Source: Neolecta irregularis DAH-3
Taxonomy: Eukaryota > Ascomycota > Neolectomycetes > Neolectales > Neolectaceae
Reading direction: 5' to 3'
NCBI GenBank assembly: GCA_001929475.1
Contig: LXFE01000417.1
Location: forward strand, 1-41,744
Length of the DNA stretch: 41,744 nt
Numbering within the stretch: the stretch's first letter is position 1; every line of letters begins with the position of its first letter. The position numbers were made by a program, and so were the translations under genes. Shown one piece after another: positions 11,030 to 23,023 of the stretch. The notes under the pieces are model-generated. The model searched no databases. It was not told the origin of the DNA and saw only the letters and a program-made list of their open reading frames with translations.

Positions 11030-13131
11030 ATGCAGCAGAGAAAGGATGACGATGTACAAGGATCCGATTCAGAAATTCAGATCTCGAATGTTGCTACCAA
11101 AAGCGATAAAGTCAATATTTTGAATCAGTCAAAACCCAGAATCACACCTGGCCTTGGAGGATTTTGCATCCAACGATCAAGATCAGAAGTTTCACAGTCA
11201 AGACCAACCACAATAACTATATCTAACCGAGGCAAATCATTACTGGATATACCAGCAGCATTCGCTTTGGGAAACCAGGGTGGTCCTGAAGATTCAAGTT
11301 TGCCGTTTCAATACCCAAGACCAACTACAGCCTTCATTACCCAAAATGATTTTGCAACTGGAGATTCTTTGCAAGATATAGATGATGCAAGTGTCAGGAG
11401 TTTTGCTCCCACGGTTCGTACGGTAACCGGCGCTGAATCCATGCTTGGGAATATTCTCGATCATGATCTAGATAAACACTTAACTCCAATGACTCTTGAC
11501 CGAAGAAACTCGTTCCGAAGTTTACGGAGTACAAAGAGTATGAGGAGTTTGAGAAGTCTCGCTATACATGATACATCGGATACTTTTTCAATAACATCAG
11601 AGGATTCACTCGCCATTTCCGAAGACTTGGGGGACGGTACAATTATTTTTTGCCTGCGTTTCTAATTATTTAGAGGAGAGGATACAAATGTGGTTTAAAC
11701 GGAAAAAGCACTTTCTTATTCTTTCGAGCGCCGGAAAGCCAATTTACAGTCGATTTGGCGACGAATCCTTATCGATGGCTTATATGGGTGTATTACAAAC
11801 CATAATCAGCTTTTTCCTAGAAGATAGAGATCCTCTAAAGTATCATCAAAATTATCTCAGGCCCGTGATAACCATCAAAGGAGTTTTGTGGCTGGCGATA
11901 CACGATTCTTCGTCTCGCTTGAAGGACCATTATACTTTGTTGCAATATCTTCACTTGGTGAGACAGATTATCAGGTCCCTTATCTCGTTAGTATAAGCTA
12001 AACTTTAGCTACAAGTACAACTCGACATTCTTCACAATCAAATTTTAAGTACTCTGACCCTTGCACAACTTTCACGTGCATTCGAAAACCGGGACAATTT
12101 TGACTTGAGAATGTTGCTTGGTGGCACCGAAGTCTTCCTTGATGGCCTTTCAGATGCCATGATTCGGGGCGATTTTCCAGTCATGCTAAGCGCGATTGAA
12201 TGTTTAAAGATAAGGAGAAGAGAGCGTCTAAGAATTGATTCTGCGCTACTGGAAGCAAAACATCCTGTAGCCTGCGATATTAGATGTCATACTAATGCTT
12301 AGAACTTATTATACGGCCTGCTTGTTGTAGACGGACGGCTGGTCAGTGTTATTCGACCCCGAAAGCACTCTTTGCATCCTTTAGATTTACAACTTATATT
12401 TTCTATGCTTTTTAATTCGACTACTTTCAACGAAGGAGGTGAATATTGGATACCTATCTGCCTTCCCAAATTCGATTCGACAGGATTCCTGCATATGTAT
12501 GTCTCATTTATCGCCAATAAAGTCGGCCTTGTCTTGCTATCTGCGGGCAAGGAAGAGTTCTTTTCAATGAGAGAGGTTAAGGAGAACATTGTTGATGTAC
12601 CTCAACCAAGTCATTTTCTTGTTCATGTTCTAGCAACTGCAACGTAAAGGTCTACTTCATATTCTAAAGAATACAATTGAAAAAGGGCGGTATAGCACAT
12701 GTACAATCATCTGACTTGATTGATCTAAAAGTCTAGTTGATATACAGATACCTCGGTTACAGCATTTTCTGTACAAATCAAAAGATCTTGTGCAGTTCAC
12801 AATGCCGAGCCTTCCTGCTGCATTGGAGGAACCGAGAAATCGTAGACGGCTAATGACTTTATACTCGAAAATTCATGGATTAGTGCACACGAAAAGCGCA
12901 CTGACTAAAATTCATTGTCTTCGAACGCCATTTGCAGTAACAGTCGCCTGGGTTTTTTGTCGAAATTGTCTGTGATGCTTATCTGGATAGGTTACGCCAT
13001 TATTTGAAATGTATTGCGTCGCAAATCCTCAAATTTCTACAAACTCTCTTGTTAAAAGCGCGAATCATGTTGTTAAATGGATCGGTAAAGAAGAAGGAAG
13101 ATTGTTTATCCACGGCGGTGCGGTGTTTTGA
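11030..13131 (+). CDS. MON1: Vacuolar fusion protein MON1 (Mon1-Ccz1 Rab7 GEF subunit)
   Basis: Exons are 11030-11636, 11674-11957, 12009-12266, 12303-12596, 12634-12700, 12737-12951 and 12991-13131; introns are 36-51 nt GT-AG and the frame is intact to TGA, giving about 621 residues. The N-terminal ~190 residues are Ser/Thr-rich and disordered, with an Arg-Ser run (FRSLRSTKSMRSLRSL). Longin domains follow: KRKKHFLILSSAGKPIYSR, FDLRMLLGGTEVFLDGL, GLLVVDGRLVSVIRPRKHSL, FLYKSKDLVQFTMPS and the terminal WIGKEEGRLFIHGGAVF. MON1 with CCZ1 activates the Rab7 homologue on late endosomes and autophagosomes for fusion with the vacuole. MON1 is not MON2, the DOP1 partner, so the neighbourhood is not evidence of one complex. 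Its 3' end is 67 bases from the converging valyl-tRNA synthetase gene. Confidence 0.94.
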
Positions 13132-13198
13132 AATGTTGTTTTACTACGGAAGATTTCCAGATATCTTTTGATGTGCGCGACTTTTTTGGCCCCATATT

Positions 13199-16100
13199 TT
13201 AGCGCAGGTTTGGGGAAAATAGTCGCTCGAGAGTTTCTAGACGCTTTCTGTCTTTTTCTCGGACCTCGGCGGGTGCTTTTTCGATATATTTAGGTAGCTG
13301 CAGACGTGCTTTCAACAAATTGAGCTCTTTTTGCAGATATTCTATTTGATCATGATTCAGGTCTTTCGTTTTTGTGTCCTCTTTGGTATAAAGTAAGTGG
13401 ACCGCCAGATCCGACGAGATAACATTGCCAACCAACCCGCGTGTGCTTTCATCCTGGCATATTTAGTAGAGGTCAAGAAAACACCATACTGAAAATACAA
13501 GTTGTATCTTCCCTATTCCTGTCTGTCTTGCAATCTCGTCCTTGTATTCATCAAAGCTAGCAACAGCAAGTCCATCTTCTTTCATGTAACCAGTGATTTG
13601 AACGAATCCAGTAGAATCATTAGCTTTAGGAATTTGAAGCTTTTCGCGTAGAGCTCGGAATGATGCAATCACATCCACAACATTTTTCATCACCCTGCAT
13701 ATCCACTGGGGCATTTCTTGAGGAAATGCATCAATCTGTGGATAAGGCGAAAGCATTATTGATGGACGATTCGGCTCAGTTTCCATCATTTGCCATATTT
13801 CCTGGAGTTAATAAGCTCGTGTCGATGGGAAACTGGAAATATACCTCTGTTACAAACGGCATCAAAGGGTGTAATAATTTCAGGCACGTTGCCATGCACA
13901 TATACAACGTTTTGAGAGACTTTCCTGACTGTAATTTGACGCTCGAATCGGAATTCTCTTTCAAATCCCACATCCCTCTTTTACTGAACTCGAGGTAAAT
14001 ACCACAAAGATCGTCGATAATGAAGGATCGCAGTTTTATTGTTGCTTCGTACAAGGCCTTGCTCTCAAACGCCTCCACAGATGCTTTAGTAGCCTCGGAT
14101 AATTTTGCCATAATGTATATATCATGCAAAAGAGGTTGTGGGAGATGTTCAAAATGATGTTCGTTAAGACCAGAGGCAATAGCTTTATCACGATACACTT
14201 GAAAAAACTGGAATGCATTCCACAGTTTAGAGATTAAAGCTCGCGCTGACTTGACATTATTTTCATCCATACATATCTTTCTGGACTGTAAGTTAGACTG
14301 GAAGGAGAAAGGGAAGTACTTGAATAGTAGAGTCGACCAAAGCGAATCTGAGAGCATCTGTTCCGAGCGCTGGGATGCCCTTAGGAAACTTTTGCTTGAT
14401 ATTTTCCAGACTACGCTCAACTTCATTTTGGGAGAGGTTGCCATTGTGGATTTCCGTCTCCAAGAGCTCCTTCGAGACTCCGTTGATAATGTGCAAAGGA
14501 TCAATCACATTTCCCAGTGATTTCGACATTTTCCGGCCATGGGAATCGCATACCATAGGGTGTAGCCATACCTCCTTAAACGGAGCTTGTCCAGTAAGGT
14601 GTGTTCCGAGTAAGGCCATTCTTGCAAGCCAAAAGAACAAGATGTCTGAACCACTTTCCACAATATCGAGTGGGTAGTTAGACTATAATTTAGCAATGTC
14701 TTGCAAACCAAACTGAACGGGTACTGCTTTCCCATCCCATCCAAAAGCCGACAACGGGAGTAGCGCAGACGAGAACCAAGTGTCTAAAACATCCTCGTCT
14801 TGGACAATTGGCATTCCGCCAGCCTTTTTACTGGCTTCTCCTTCAGTTTGGGCGGCAACCCACTGTTCAGTTCCTTTGATGTTCCATGCTGGAATACGAT
14901 GACCCCACCAGAGTTGCCTGGAAATGCACCAATCTTGAACGTTTCCAAGCCATTGTTCCCAAATCTTGGAAGAGCAAGATGGTGTAAAACGAGGTACCTG
15001 TCTCTTGAGATCATCAAGAACACGCTCAGCAAGTGGTGTGGTCATTATGAACCTGCTCAGTTAGCCCCGCTTGGTTCGATTTTTATACCATTGAGGTCGA
15101 AGCATTGGTTCAATAATGTCTCCAGATCGGGAACATCGGGCCAGGTGCATTGTGTGATTCTTCTTTCCAGAGTACAGTCCCTTTTTATTGAGCAAATCGC
15201 ATGTTTTCGCTCTAACAGCAAGTCTATCCAGACCCTGTCAAATTAATAAAGGCCGAGCTTGAGAGTACTTCGAGTTCTTGCATACCGCAGCTCTTCGTCA
15301 TCTTTCCATTGCCATCAAAGATAGCTACAGTTTCAATTTTGTGTCGTTTTGAGAATTCATAGTCTTCCAAATCATGTGCGGGTGTAATCTTGAGGGCTCC
15401 GGTTCCGAGTTCAGGATCGACAAAGTCTCTATCCGCAATGATCGGCAATTCAAGGCCAGGTATCAATGGATGTCGGACTTTGTTTTGAACAAGTTCCTGA
15501 TGATAAGGTTGGCTATATAATCAGGAGGTACCTTTGCTCTTGGAATGTCTGGGTGAATAGCTATAGCTCGATCTCCAAATATAGTTTCAGGTCGCGTAGT
15601 TGCGACAGTAATTTTGTCTAGTCCAGGGAGAGCATGAACGAGGGGGTAATCAATAAAATGAAGGACGCCGACCTCAATACTGTACAATTAATTGACCTGG
15701 GCCATTATGATACATACCTGTTCGCACCTCCTTCTATTGACAATATCTTGCTCTCTGTAACTTTCTCGTAGTTGACTTCGATATCCGAGATCGCTGTACC
15801 GAGTTTGCAAGACCAATTGACCATTCTGTTCCCACGATAAATTAAGCCTTGGTCGAATAAAACTATGAAAGCAGTATTAACCGCGGATGATCTCGGTTCA
15901 TCGAGTGTAAAGAATTCGTTCTCCCAGTCTAATGAAGCTCCAAGCTTTTTCTGCCGAATATCAACATGATAGAGATGGACGGACATACAATTTGATTGGT
16001 AATAACACTGCTATATTCCGTTTTCCACTTCCAGACTTGTTCTGTAAACTTTTCCCGGCCCAATTCGTCTCTGCCAATCTCTCAATGCTTAATATTCTGA

Positions 16101-16597
16101 TTTGAGGTGAAAGGAGCGCACCCCTCTGGATTTTCGCAATGCTTTCTCAACGATATTTTGAGTTGCAATTCCGGCATGATCAATACCAGGTCTCCAAGAA
16201 ACTTGATATCCGCTCATTCTGTACCATCTCGCAAGTGCATCCTTTATTAAATCAGACACAATGATGATTCTTAATCTCACTTGTATACTCAACGTTAAAG
16301 CATGCCCAATGTGTAGCTTTCCGGTAACATTCGGAGGAGGAAGAAGCATGCTGATCTTTCCTAATGGCTGGGATCTTGAAGATGCTTGAAAGCACCCCTG
16401 TGATTCCCACCAATCGTACCATCCTTGTTCTACCCTTGCCTGGGATACAAGTGAGTAGGAATACAAAAATGGAGATGTACCGGATCGTACGCTTTCTCTA
16501 GTTTCCTCACAGATTTTGTGGTAACATATTGAATATTTTTGAATATTCTAGTATAATTCGACGGCCGGACACTAAAACGAGCGACAATAGTGTTCAT
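13199..16597 (-). CDS. VAS1: Valyl-tRNA synthetase, mitochondrial-type presequence
   Basis: Class I aminoacyl-tRNA synthetase that charges tRNA-Val. Near the N-terminus are [27 protein letters not shown] (HIGH motif) and [13 protein letters not shown]. The editing domain spans about 15690-14680. [12 protein letters not shown] lies near 14520, followed by [14 protein letters not shown]. The protein ends with a Lys/Glu-rich coiled coil, including [13 protein letters not shown], as in valyl enzymes. Exon 1 (16597-16481) joins exon 2 across a 41-nt intron (16440-16480), turning KAYDP into ARVEQGW. The chosen ATG gives [19 protein letters not shown], rich in Arg, Ser and hydrophobics and free of acid, hence a mitochondrial targeting signal. 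The Lys-rich extension of cytosolic fungal enzymes is absent. It may be the mitochondrial isoform or a dual-targeted enzyme. About ten further short introns were not all fixed. Confidence 0.92.
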
Positions 16598-16808
16598 TCA
16601 ATAATCCGAGGGCCTCCAATTATCTGGGCGAAAATAATTCAAGTCAAATGTTCATCCGGGGTTCGCCGAGAATCGGACACGAGCTACCAGATGCAGGTCA
16701 TAAATAATACGAGGAATCTGTAGTAATACATGTAACTTGAACTCACATTGGTGATTACCAGAAGACTAGATAATATCAATTGGAATCCAACCATTACAAA
16801 AAAGTTAA

Positions 16809-17880
16809 TTACTCGCCTATTTCTTTGTAAAACGGAGCCATTTTGATTTGATTAGTGTTTTTGGGGTTCAAAACAGCGATACCAGCTCTCACCAATAAAC
16901 GAACAACACTCGAATCACCGCCCACTGAAATCCACTCATCACCCTCAACCACAACTGAATTCAATAAATTCTATGGGGGTGATCAGACGGTATAAAAGAA
17001 ACGCATTCACCTCTAATATTTCCTTGAATTCATCTCCGAGTGAGGAATTAACTGTAGATTCACCGACTCCAAGATATTTATCTAGTGTTTCTTGTTTTTT
17101 GCGGTTTGTTGGTATATCAAGATATCCAATCTGCGACCCCTGATTTTCAGCATCCAGTAATTGCACGATGGTGGTATCGATAAACGTTCTCAATGTTCCC
17201 ATTATATAAATATCATCCTTTTCAATTTCTTTTATTTTTTCTTCATGTTGGCTAGACATTTAGTCGTGGAAATTGGAGTAATGTACCTTATTATATCGTG
17301 GAGCGAGTCGCCCGAAGATTGCTCAATATTTTCCAATCGCCGCTGCAATCCATCGTGAATCTCGCTTATTTCTCGTAAATATTCCTTGCGCCTTGATTCA
17401 GCATCTGGAGACAAACAAGTATACCGTGAAAGAAGACTTGTCGTTTCGTGAATTGAAGCGATGACCGTACTACTCAATTCACCTGCTTCACGTACAGTTG
17501 TGTGTAAATTCTTCTTGTTGAGGATGCTTGGAATCAAACTATCTTTGTCGGGAATAAAAGTTGTCGTGATGGCAGATTTATATGCATTGATTATTGAGCT
17601 TGTAGATTCTTCATTTGAGATTATCTGCCATTAGATGTGAATATTCGGACTAATCTACCGTGTCTTGTAAAGATTGCTGTGTTTTAATATGGTTGATTGC
17701 ATCCTTGTGTTCGTTTATTTTTTCGTTCAGTAGTGCGATCGTGGCGTCTAATTGCGAATCGTCGCGTTGATTGATACAAGAGGTTCTAGGCACCGAGCCT
17801 GTATTTTTGTAGGCAAGAATTTTGAGACGGACACATTTTCTTACAAAGTCTTGTGTTTGTGGAGATAACTCGTGTGTCAT
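16809..17880 (-). CDS. CENP-K/Sim4-like inner kinetochore protein
   Basis: Exons are 17880-17659, 17624-17287, 17251-17011 and 16970-16809 on the minus strand, with introns of 34, 35 and 40 nt and an intact frame; 320 residues. The N-terminal two-thirds is predicted coiled coil (DATIALLNEKINEHKDAI and KEYLREISEIHDGLQRRL). The C-terminus has the pattern VVRLLVRAGIAVLNPKN followed by IKM and F. This resembles the end of human CENP-K (a VELLLRNGIALRHPED-type motif), which in the CCAN complex helps anchor microtubules at centromeres; yeast Mcm22 and fission yeast Sim4 are its counterparts. The match is short, so the family call is moderate. The ATG at 17880 is preferred over one 14 codons upstream, because those residues look like leader sequence. 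Confidence 0.55.
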
Positions 17881-17994
17881 GTTGTGGAAGGGCGGAACAG
17901 AGTGAGGGTAAATAAAACACAAATATGATATTCAATACATAGGCACCAGGCACCATCCAGATCCTTTCAACCTGACCATTATGAGGTCTCTGAA

Positions 17995-19749
17995 TTATAC
18001 AACAGTTTCTCCATCTTTAATACTCAGCTGTTCTTCTATCTGTACGGCACGATTCAGTCTACGAGTTTTGCGAATTTCAAGCCTCCTCGATTGATAATTC
18101 AGTCTCAGTCTTTCTCTCTGGTTGCTGGTACACCGCATCTCTCTCAGCGCAACTCGAGTAAACATCGTCATCGCATACTTGTACTTTCTCGAAAACTTCA
18201 CAACAGTCATCACCCGATTGTACCTCTTTTTCGCAATAACCCCAATCATAACCATACTCCTTCTCGAAATCCACATCCTCGCCACAGAGAGCGCCCATTT
18301 CCATCGCTCGGTACTAATTCGTTCTCCCCTCAATACGGCAATTTTTAAAATGGCCCCCGCAGTGATTTTACTGCCAAAGTAGTTTAATCGCTTAAATTCG
18401 CAAAGAATACGCATAATTAGATGTGTCGCGTTGGTAGTTCCCAAGCCCTTTGCCCGTGCAAAATTTACAGCCATGTGATTCAAGAGTGCTTTTGAAGGCT
18501 TGATGCGTCTTTTCACCATGATTTTGTATATGGAAAAAGTATACTTTGGACATAAAAGGGAAGAAGACTGAATAAAGGTTCTGTAGATTCGAGGGGATAT
18601 GCAGAAATTGTTTGATTTGGTGATTACGTCGTATGCCAAATCGAAGCGACTTCGAAGGATTGTTAGGCCATGGACTATGATGTACATTTCTGGTTCGGTT
18701 AGAGCGACGTCGGCTGATGTTAGACAAAATAGAAATTCAAACATGGGTTCAAGATGAATTTCGTGTAAAAATGAACGAATTGTTTTGGAAAGGATGGGAC
18801 GAGTGTCGGTGTCGAATTTGGTCGAGCCTGGAGTACTGGCTATTGTTTGGGTATCGGGATATATAACCGGACGGTGAATCAAGATTAAAATTGCTTGGGC
18901 AAAGAATTGAGGTGGGGAGACTTGTTTGTTTAGCATCGTTTCTGGATTTTCTGTCGACATTACTTGACTTTTAGAAAAGTGAAAACGACGGAGACGGAGG
19001 TGGTGATTTATTGTGCCGATGATCACTTCATTTCTGAAGCAGGACATATTTAGGAATTTGATGAGGAGGGATGTGTCGTTGTTTAGGAATTGACCAATGA
19101 TGAGGGCTTGGACGTCTAGATCAATGACTGTTTGGTTGAAATATCTAATTGTTTTGATTAATACATGAGAGTGATCGATGTTCCAGGCGTTATGACGGCG
19201 CTTTGTCTGGATTCGAGCGATGAGGATTCTTAGAGCATCGTTTAATCTTTGCGGATCGAGGGCCATGAATATTGATCTGAGAGGTTTTGAAGGGTGGATG
19301 TCGTTTGTTTTTGATTTGTGTTGGAAACACAACAAGAATTCAAAGGCGGATGCGAGGAGAGCGGCTGGTGGATGAGGAGTGGATTCGATGATGCGTTTGA
19401 CGAGGGAGACATGTCGTAGTTTTATTGCTCGGCCCAAGATGAGGTGGTTGATAGTATCGACGAAGGGTATTTTTGCACAAATGATGAGATTGAATATGCA
19501 TTCAAGGGGTTTTGGCGAGTTGCAGCTCTGGATGATGGGCGGGAGGATGCGCGGATGTATAGGCAGGATATTGAGGAGGATGCGATTGAATTCGGGGTAT
19601 TTGTTGTGTTTGAGGTGGGAAAGGAGGAGTGAGTGAATATCAGGATGAGTATCAGGATGAATATTAGAACGAGAATTAGGATTAGAACGAAGATTGGAAT
19701 GGAAATGATGGTGAAAATAAGAGCATGTTGCTAGTCGCCGCTGTAGCAT
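17995..19749 (-). CDS. Basic, probably mitochondrial 584-residue protein (possible PPR-like helical repeat protein)
   Basis: A single uninterrupted frame of 584 codons, unusual among the intron-rich neighbours. The N-terminus (MLQRRLATCSYFHHHFHSN) is rich in Arg, Ser and His and lacks acid, which fits mitochondrial import. A short HPD/HP repeat follows at about residues 30-40. The body is a run of amphipathic helices without a clear catalytic motif, for example LVKRIIESTPHPPAALLASA and FVDTINHLILGRAIKLRHVS. The last ~60 residues are very Arg-rich, consistent with RNA or ribosome binding. The overall look resembles fungal mitochondrial PPR-type expression factors, but I could not count clear 35-residue repeats. 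Function is unassigned. It is transcribed divergently from VPS71, 144 bases away. Confidence 0.7.
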   Translation of the reverse strand: MLQRRLATCSYFHHHFHSNLRSNPNSRSNIHPDTHPDIHSLLLSHLKHNKYPEFNRILLNILPIHPRILPPIIQSCNSPKPLECIFNLIICAKIPFVDTINHLILGRAIKLRHVSLVKRIIESTPHPPAALLASAFEFLLCFQHKSKTNDIHPSKPLRSIFMALDPQRLNDALRILIARIQTKRRHNAWNIDHSHVLIKTIRYFNQTVIDLDVQALIIGQFLNNDTSLLIKFLNMSCFRNEVIIGTINHHLRLRRFHFSKSQVMSTENPETMLNKQVSPPQFFAQAILILIHRPVIYPDTQTIASTPGSTKFDTDTRPILSKTIRSFLHEIHLEPMFEFLFCLTSADVALTEPEMYIIVHGLTILRSRFDLAYDVITKSNNFCISPRIYRTFIQSSSLLCPKYTFSIYKIMVKRRIKPSKALLNHMAVNFARAKGLGTTNATHLIMRILCEFKRLNYFGSKITAGAILKIAVLRGERISTERWKWALSVARMWISRRSMVMIGVIAKKRYNRVMTVVKFSRKYKYAMTMFTRVALREMRCTSNQRERLRLNYQSRRLEIRKTRRLNRAVQIEEQLSIKDGETVV

Positions 19750-19893
19750 CGAGTAGTGGGCATCCAGTGGTGGTTGATATGTATTTTTTATTTTGTATTC
19801 ACATTTGGCTCTATTCCTTACACCGCTATCTCAACTCTGCTATATTACATTCAGCTCTATATACTCAACTATATTCAACATCAATCCCATTGA

Positions 19894-20310
19894 ATGTCAT
19901 ACCTCCGTCATGTAGCACGCCATCTCGCAGATCTCGACAAGGACAATTACACAGACACAAAGATCGACCTGCCCAAACACCGAAGTACTCTCCGTCTTCT
20001 ATAGCCGCTTATTCAGATCCTCCAAAGAAAAAACACTCACCCGCGGTTAAGAAACTGCTTGCCTCAAAAAAGACATTTGCAAACCTCCTCGACGAAGCTG
20101 TACTTGCAGTTCCCGCTCGCCGCTCATATACAGGGCTCAAACTGTTCCTATGTAAAGGCAGCTGCTCCTCCATCTGTCTACCCACCTCGACACCTCTGCG
20201 GCGTTTGTAGTTACTGGGGCCGCTATCTCTGTGTGCGGTGCCATTCGCACTACTGCTCTACCCCCTGCCGCGACATTCACCTAGAAACACGATGCATGAA
20301 GTTTTTATAA
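19894..20310 (+). CDS. VPS71: HIT-type zinc-finger subunit of SWR1 complex (Vps71/Swc6)
   Basis: Exons are 19894-19984, 20017-20099 and 20134-20310, with introns of only 32 and 34 nt; 351 coding bases, 116 residues. The N-terminus, RHLADLDKDNYTDTKIDLP, continues into a Lys-rich segment and KKLLASKKTFANLLDEA. YPPRHLCGVC then leads into a zf-HIT domain whose Cys/His ligands follow C-x2-C, C-x2-C, H-C-x3-C, H and C, ending RCMKFL. Vps71 (ZNHIT1 in animals) belongs to the SWR1 remodeller that deposits histone H2A.Z. The frame changes twice, so an uninterrupted reading of this locus would miss the gene. Its stop is 46 bases from the converging helicase gene. Confidence 0.9.
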
Positions 20311-20356
20311 CTCAAACTTGATCTACATCGACGTTCTATGTATATCGACGATGCGG

Positions 20357-23023
20357 TTATGACTGTCTAAGATAATGACCAATGACCTGCTGCAGCCACT
20401 GCGCTTGGATTCCAGACACATTGCGCACATACGCCCTGGTCGTATACACGGATTCGCTGAATACGATTGCCTCCACTTTTTTCCCAAACATCGTACTCCC
20501 CGGATGGATATGAATAATCTGCAGTCAGCTTTACTTTAACACCAATTTACCTGGCCCTGTACAGTCTTGTAGCTCCCGTCCGCCTGTAACAGCGCCGTGT
20601 TGCTGCTGAACCCGCTCAAAAAACACCTTAAAATTTTTTCGCTATCGTCTGCCGCCCCCGAGTCTATCCCAAACCTCTGGCAGTACTCTTGCAGCTGTTT
20701 CCGCACATCCTATGATATCAGTCAGGCTAAACACCAGTCTGCACTGTCACCGTCTTCATCCCGCGGCCGCTGATAAAATTCCTCTCGCACCATACCCTGC
20801 GCTCTCCTTTGCTCCCTAGCTCCAGGTACTGCCGCACCACATTGAGTAATGTAAGATGATCTCCCGTCGAACTCATTACTCGAGCCCTAATTTCACCCAC
20901 TTCGTCCCTTTTACCCTGCGGCGTCACAAAAATAGCTTCTGAAGAAAGACACGCGACAATATCAATCACTTGCGATACGCAATTCGCTTCGCGGGCTGCA
21001 AGAAGAGTCCGCGATAGAGCAGGCGCAAGCGGAAGCACGGACATTTCTTTTCCAAGTGTTGTTATTTCCCCTGCCTGATCTAATGCACCCAACGCAAACA
21101 ACAACTCGTGTGCTCGAATCACTATTCTTAGCCCCGCAAATCAACAAAAGAAAAATTCATACGTGATTCACGACTAGGCATATCCATAAACTCAAACTCC
21201 ATGATATTCTTCTCGCCGCGTGCTTTCAACATCAGCACTGCCATTCCCAAATCACATCTCAAAATCTCGGGTCTCGTTGCCTCCTCCATTTTGTCAAACG
21301 CTGATTCCGTATATAATCGAAAACACCGGCCGGGGCCTTCTCGACCTGCCCGTCCAGTCCGTTGTTTAGCGGAACTCTTGCTAATACCTTGCACTGTCAA
21401 CGTTTCCAGCCCCGATTTCTCTGAATACGACTTGATTTTCACGAGTCCCGTGTCAATCACATAAGTCACTCCAGGAACAGTAACTGAGGTTTCCGCAATA
21501 TTGGTTGACAGAATCACTTTACGTGTATTTGCGGGAGCAGGTTGGAATACTTGCATTTGTTTGCTCTGGGATAGAGACGCGAATAATGGCAGTGGTAATA
21601 TCTACGGTTAGTAACATCTTCATCAAAATATTACCTTTATACAATCATCAGACAACTGTTGCCCATACTCCACTATCAACCCTTCTAAATTCTCAATCTC
21701 GTCTTGTCCTATAAATGTCAACTTTTGAAACACAAACTACTTACCCGTCAGGAAAACAAGAATATCTCCAGGTGGCATATTAACATGAATCTGAAACACC
21801 GTCCTCAAAAGCGCATCGCAATAATCTTTTTCCGGAGACACAGAATGGTAAACATCAACTGGAAACTGTCTGCCCTCCACAAAACAAACCTCCGCCTCAT
21901 CAAAAAATTTGGAATATCTCTCACCTTGAATAGTCGCACTCATCACAACCACCCGAAACTCTTTCCTTCTTTTCATTAAATTTTTGAGAAATCCAAGAAG
22001 TAGATCAGTTAACAATGTCCGTTCATGCGCTTCATCAAGTATAATACTATTATACCCTTTTAAATCGTTCGAAACAATTAATTCTCGTAGAAGCATTCCA
22101 TCAGTAAGATATTTAATTCGAGTTTTAAAACATGTTTTGTCGTCAAAGCGGATTGAGTAACCTACTTTATCGCCTAATTTAGTTGCTTGTTCTTGAGAAA
22201 CGCGTTTTGCAAGGGTGATAGCGGCGACTCGACGGGGTTGAGTTATTCCAATTACACCCTTTTGAGCAAACGATGCTTTTAATAAAAATTGAGGAATTTC
22301 TAGAGTTGGTGTTTTTTATTTTTTGAAGAGGGTACGTGTTGATTTTCCGGAACCAGTTTCGCCTAGGATTATTATTACTTGAGATGATTCGAGTTTTTCA
22401 ATGAGAGATGCCTGAGCTTTTGAATATTAGTTTTTGTGGTATATGGAATAGATACCTGACCATATTGGAAGTTTCTCTCGTTCTTGTTTAAGTTTCTTGG
22501 CTGTTTCTTTTAAACTCCGCCATTCTGTGTCGTTTGGAACGGGTGGTTGGTATTTCTTGGTGAATGTTGTTGCAGATTTATCTGATATAAACTTTGACCC
22601 CCAATCAAAAGTATTCACAATCCCATCCTTATTGCGGTTGTCTGATACTCTGTTCAAAATCTGCTCGTTTGGTTGTTTTACAAGTTTGAAGGTGGTAGAA
22701 TTGGTTGAATAGTTATCGCAGACACTTGTCTTCATTTTTTCGAGATCCGTGCGAGGTATAAACGGGCCCTTTCTCTCATCCTCGTTCCTCAATATCTTTT
22801 TAAACCCATCAACCCTCTCTTTCTTGTCATCGTCATCTTCATCTCCAAAGAAATTAACGACTCTTTTCCGAGGTTTCTCGCCTTCATTTTTACGGACTTT
22901 CTCTTCGGACGAACGGTTTCCCATTTCAGCAATCGTAGCAGTCGTTGTATCTCGTTTCTTTAAATGGAATGGATTCCTGTTCGAACTTGATAATAACGTT
23001 GACGAAAAATGGATTTCCCGCAT
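20357..23023 (-). CDS. DEAH-box RNA helicase (Dhr2/Prh1-like)
   Basis: SF2 helicase with GETGSGKST (motif I, near 22355), TQPRRVAA (Ia), DEAH (II, near 22040), SAT (III), LVFLTG (IV), [14 protein letters not shown] (V) and QRTGRAGR (VI, near 21350). The HA2/OB region runs to the end ([20 protein letters not shown]). The C-terminus is [12 protein letters not shown]...HYLRQS. Exon 1 (23023-22456) encodes an acidic/basic N-terminal region with [14 protein letters not shown], then LPIWS. Introns at 22417-22455 (39 nt) and 22301-22335 (35 nt) were verified by frame; the latter splits motif I after GKST. The family acts in nucleolar 18S rRNA maturation (yeast Dhr2). Assignment to Dhr2/Prh1 rather than another DEAH protein is by general resemblance. 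The ATG at 23023 is the first in the frame. Confidence 0.85.

Noticed and set aside
4486-13131. DOP1 and MON1 as a functional pair like Dop1-Mon2
   Set aside because: The neighbour is MON1 (longin Rab7-GEF subunit), not MON2; the adjacency of two trafficking genes is not evidence of a complex.
19379-19636. Plus-strand open frames inside the 584-residue minus-strand gene
   Set aside because: They are shadows of the long minus frame and carry no recognisable motif.
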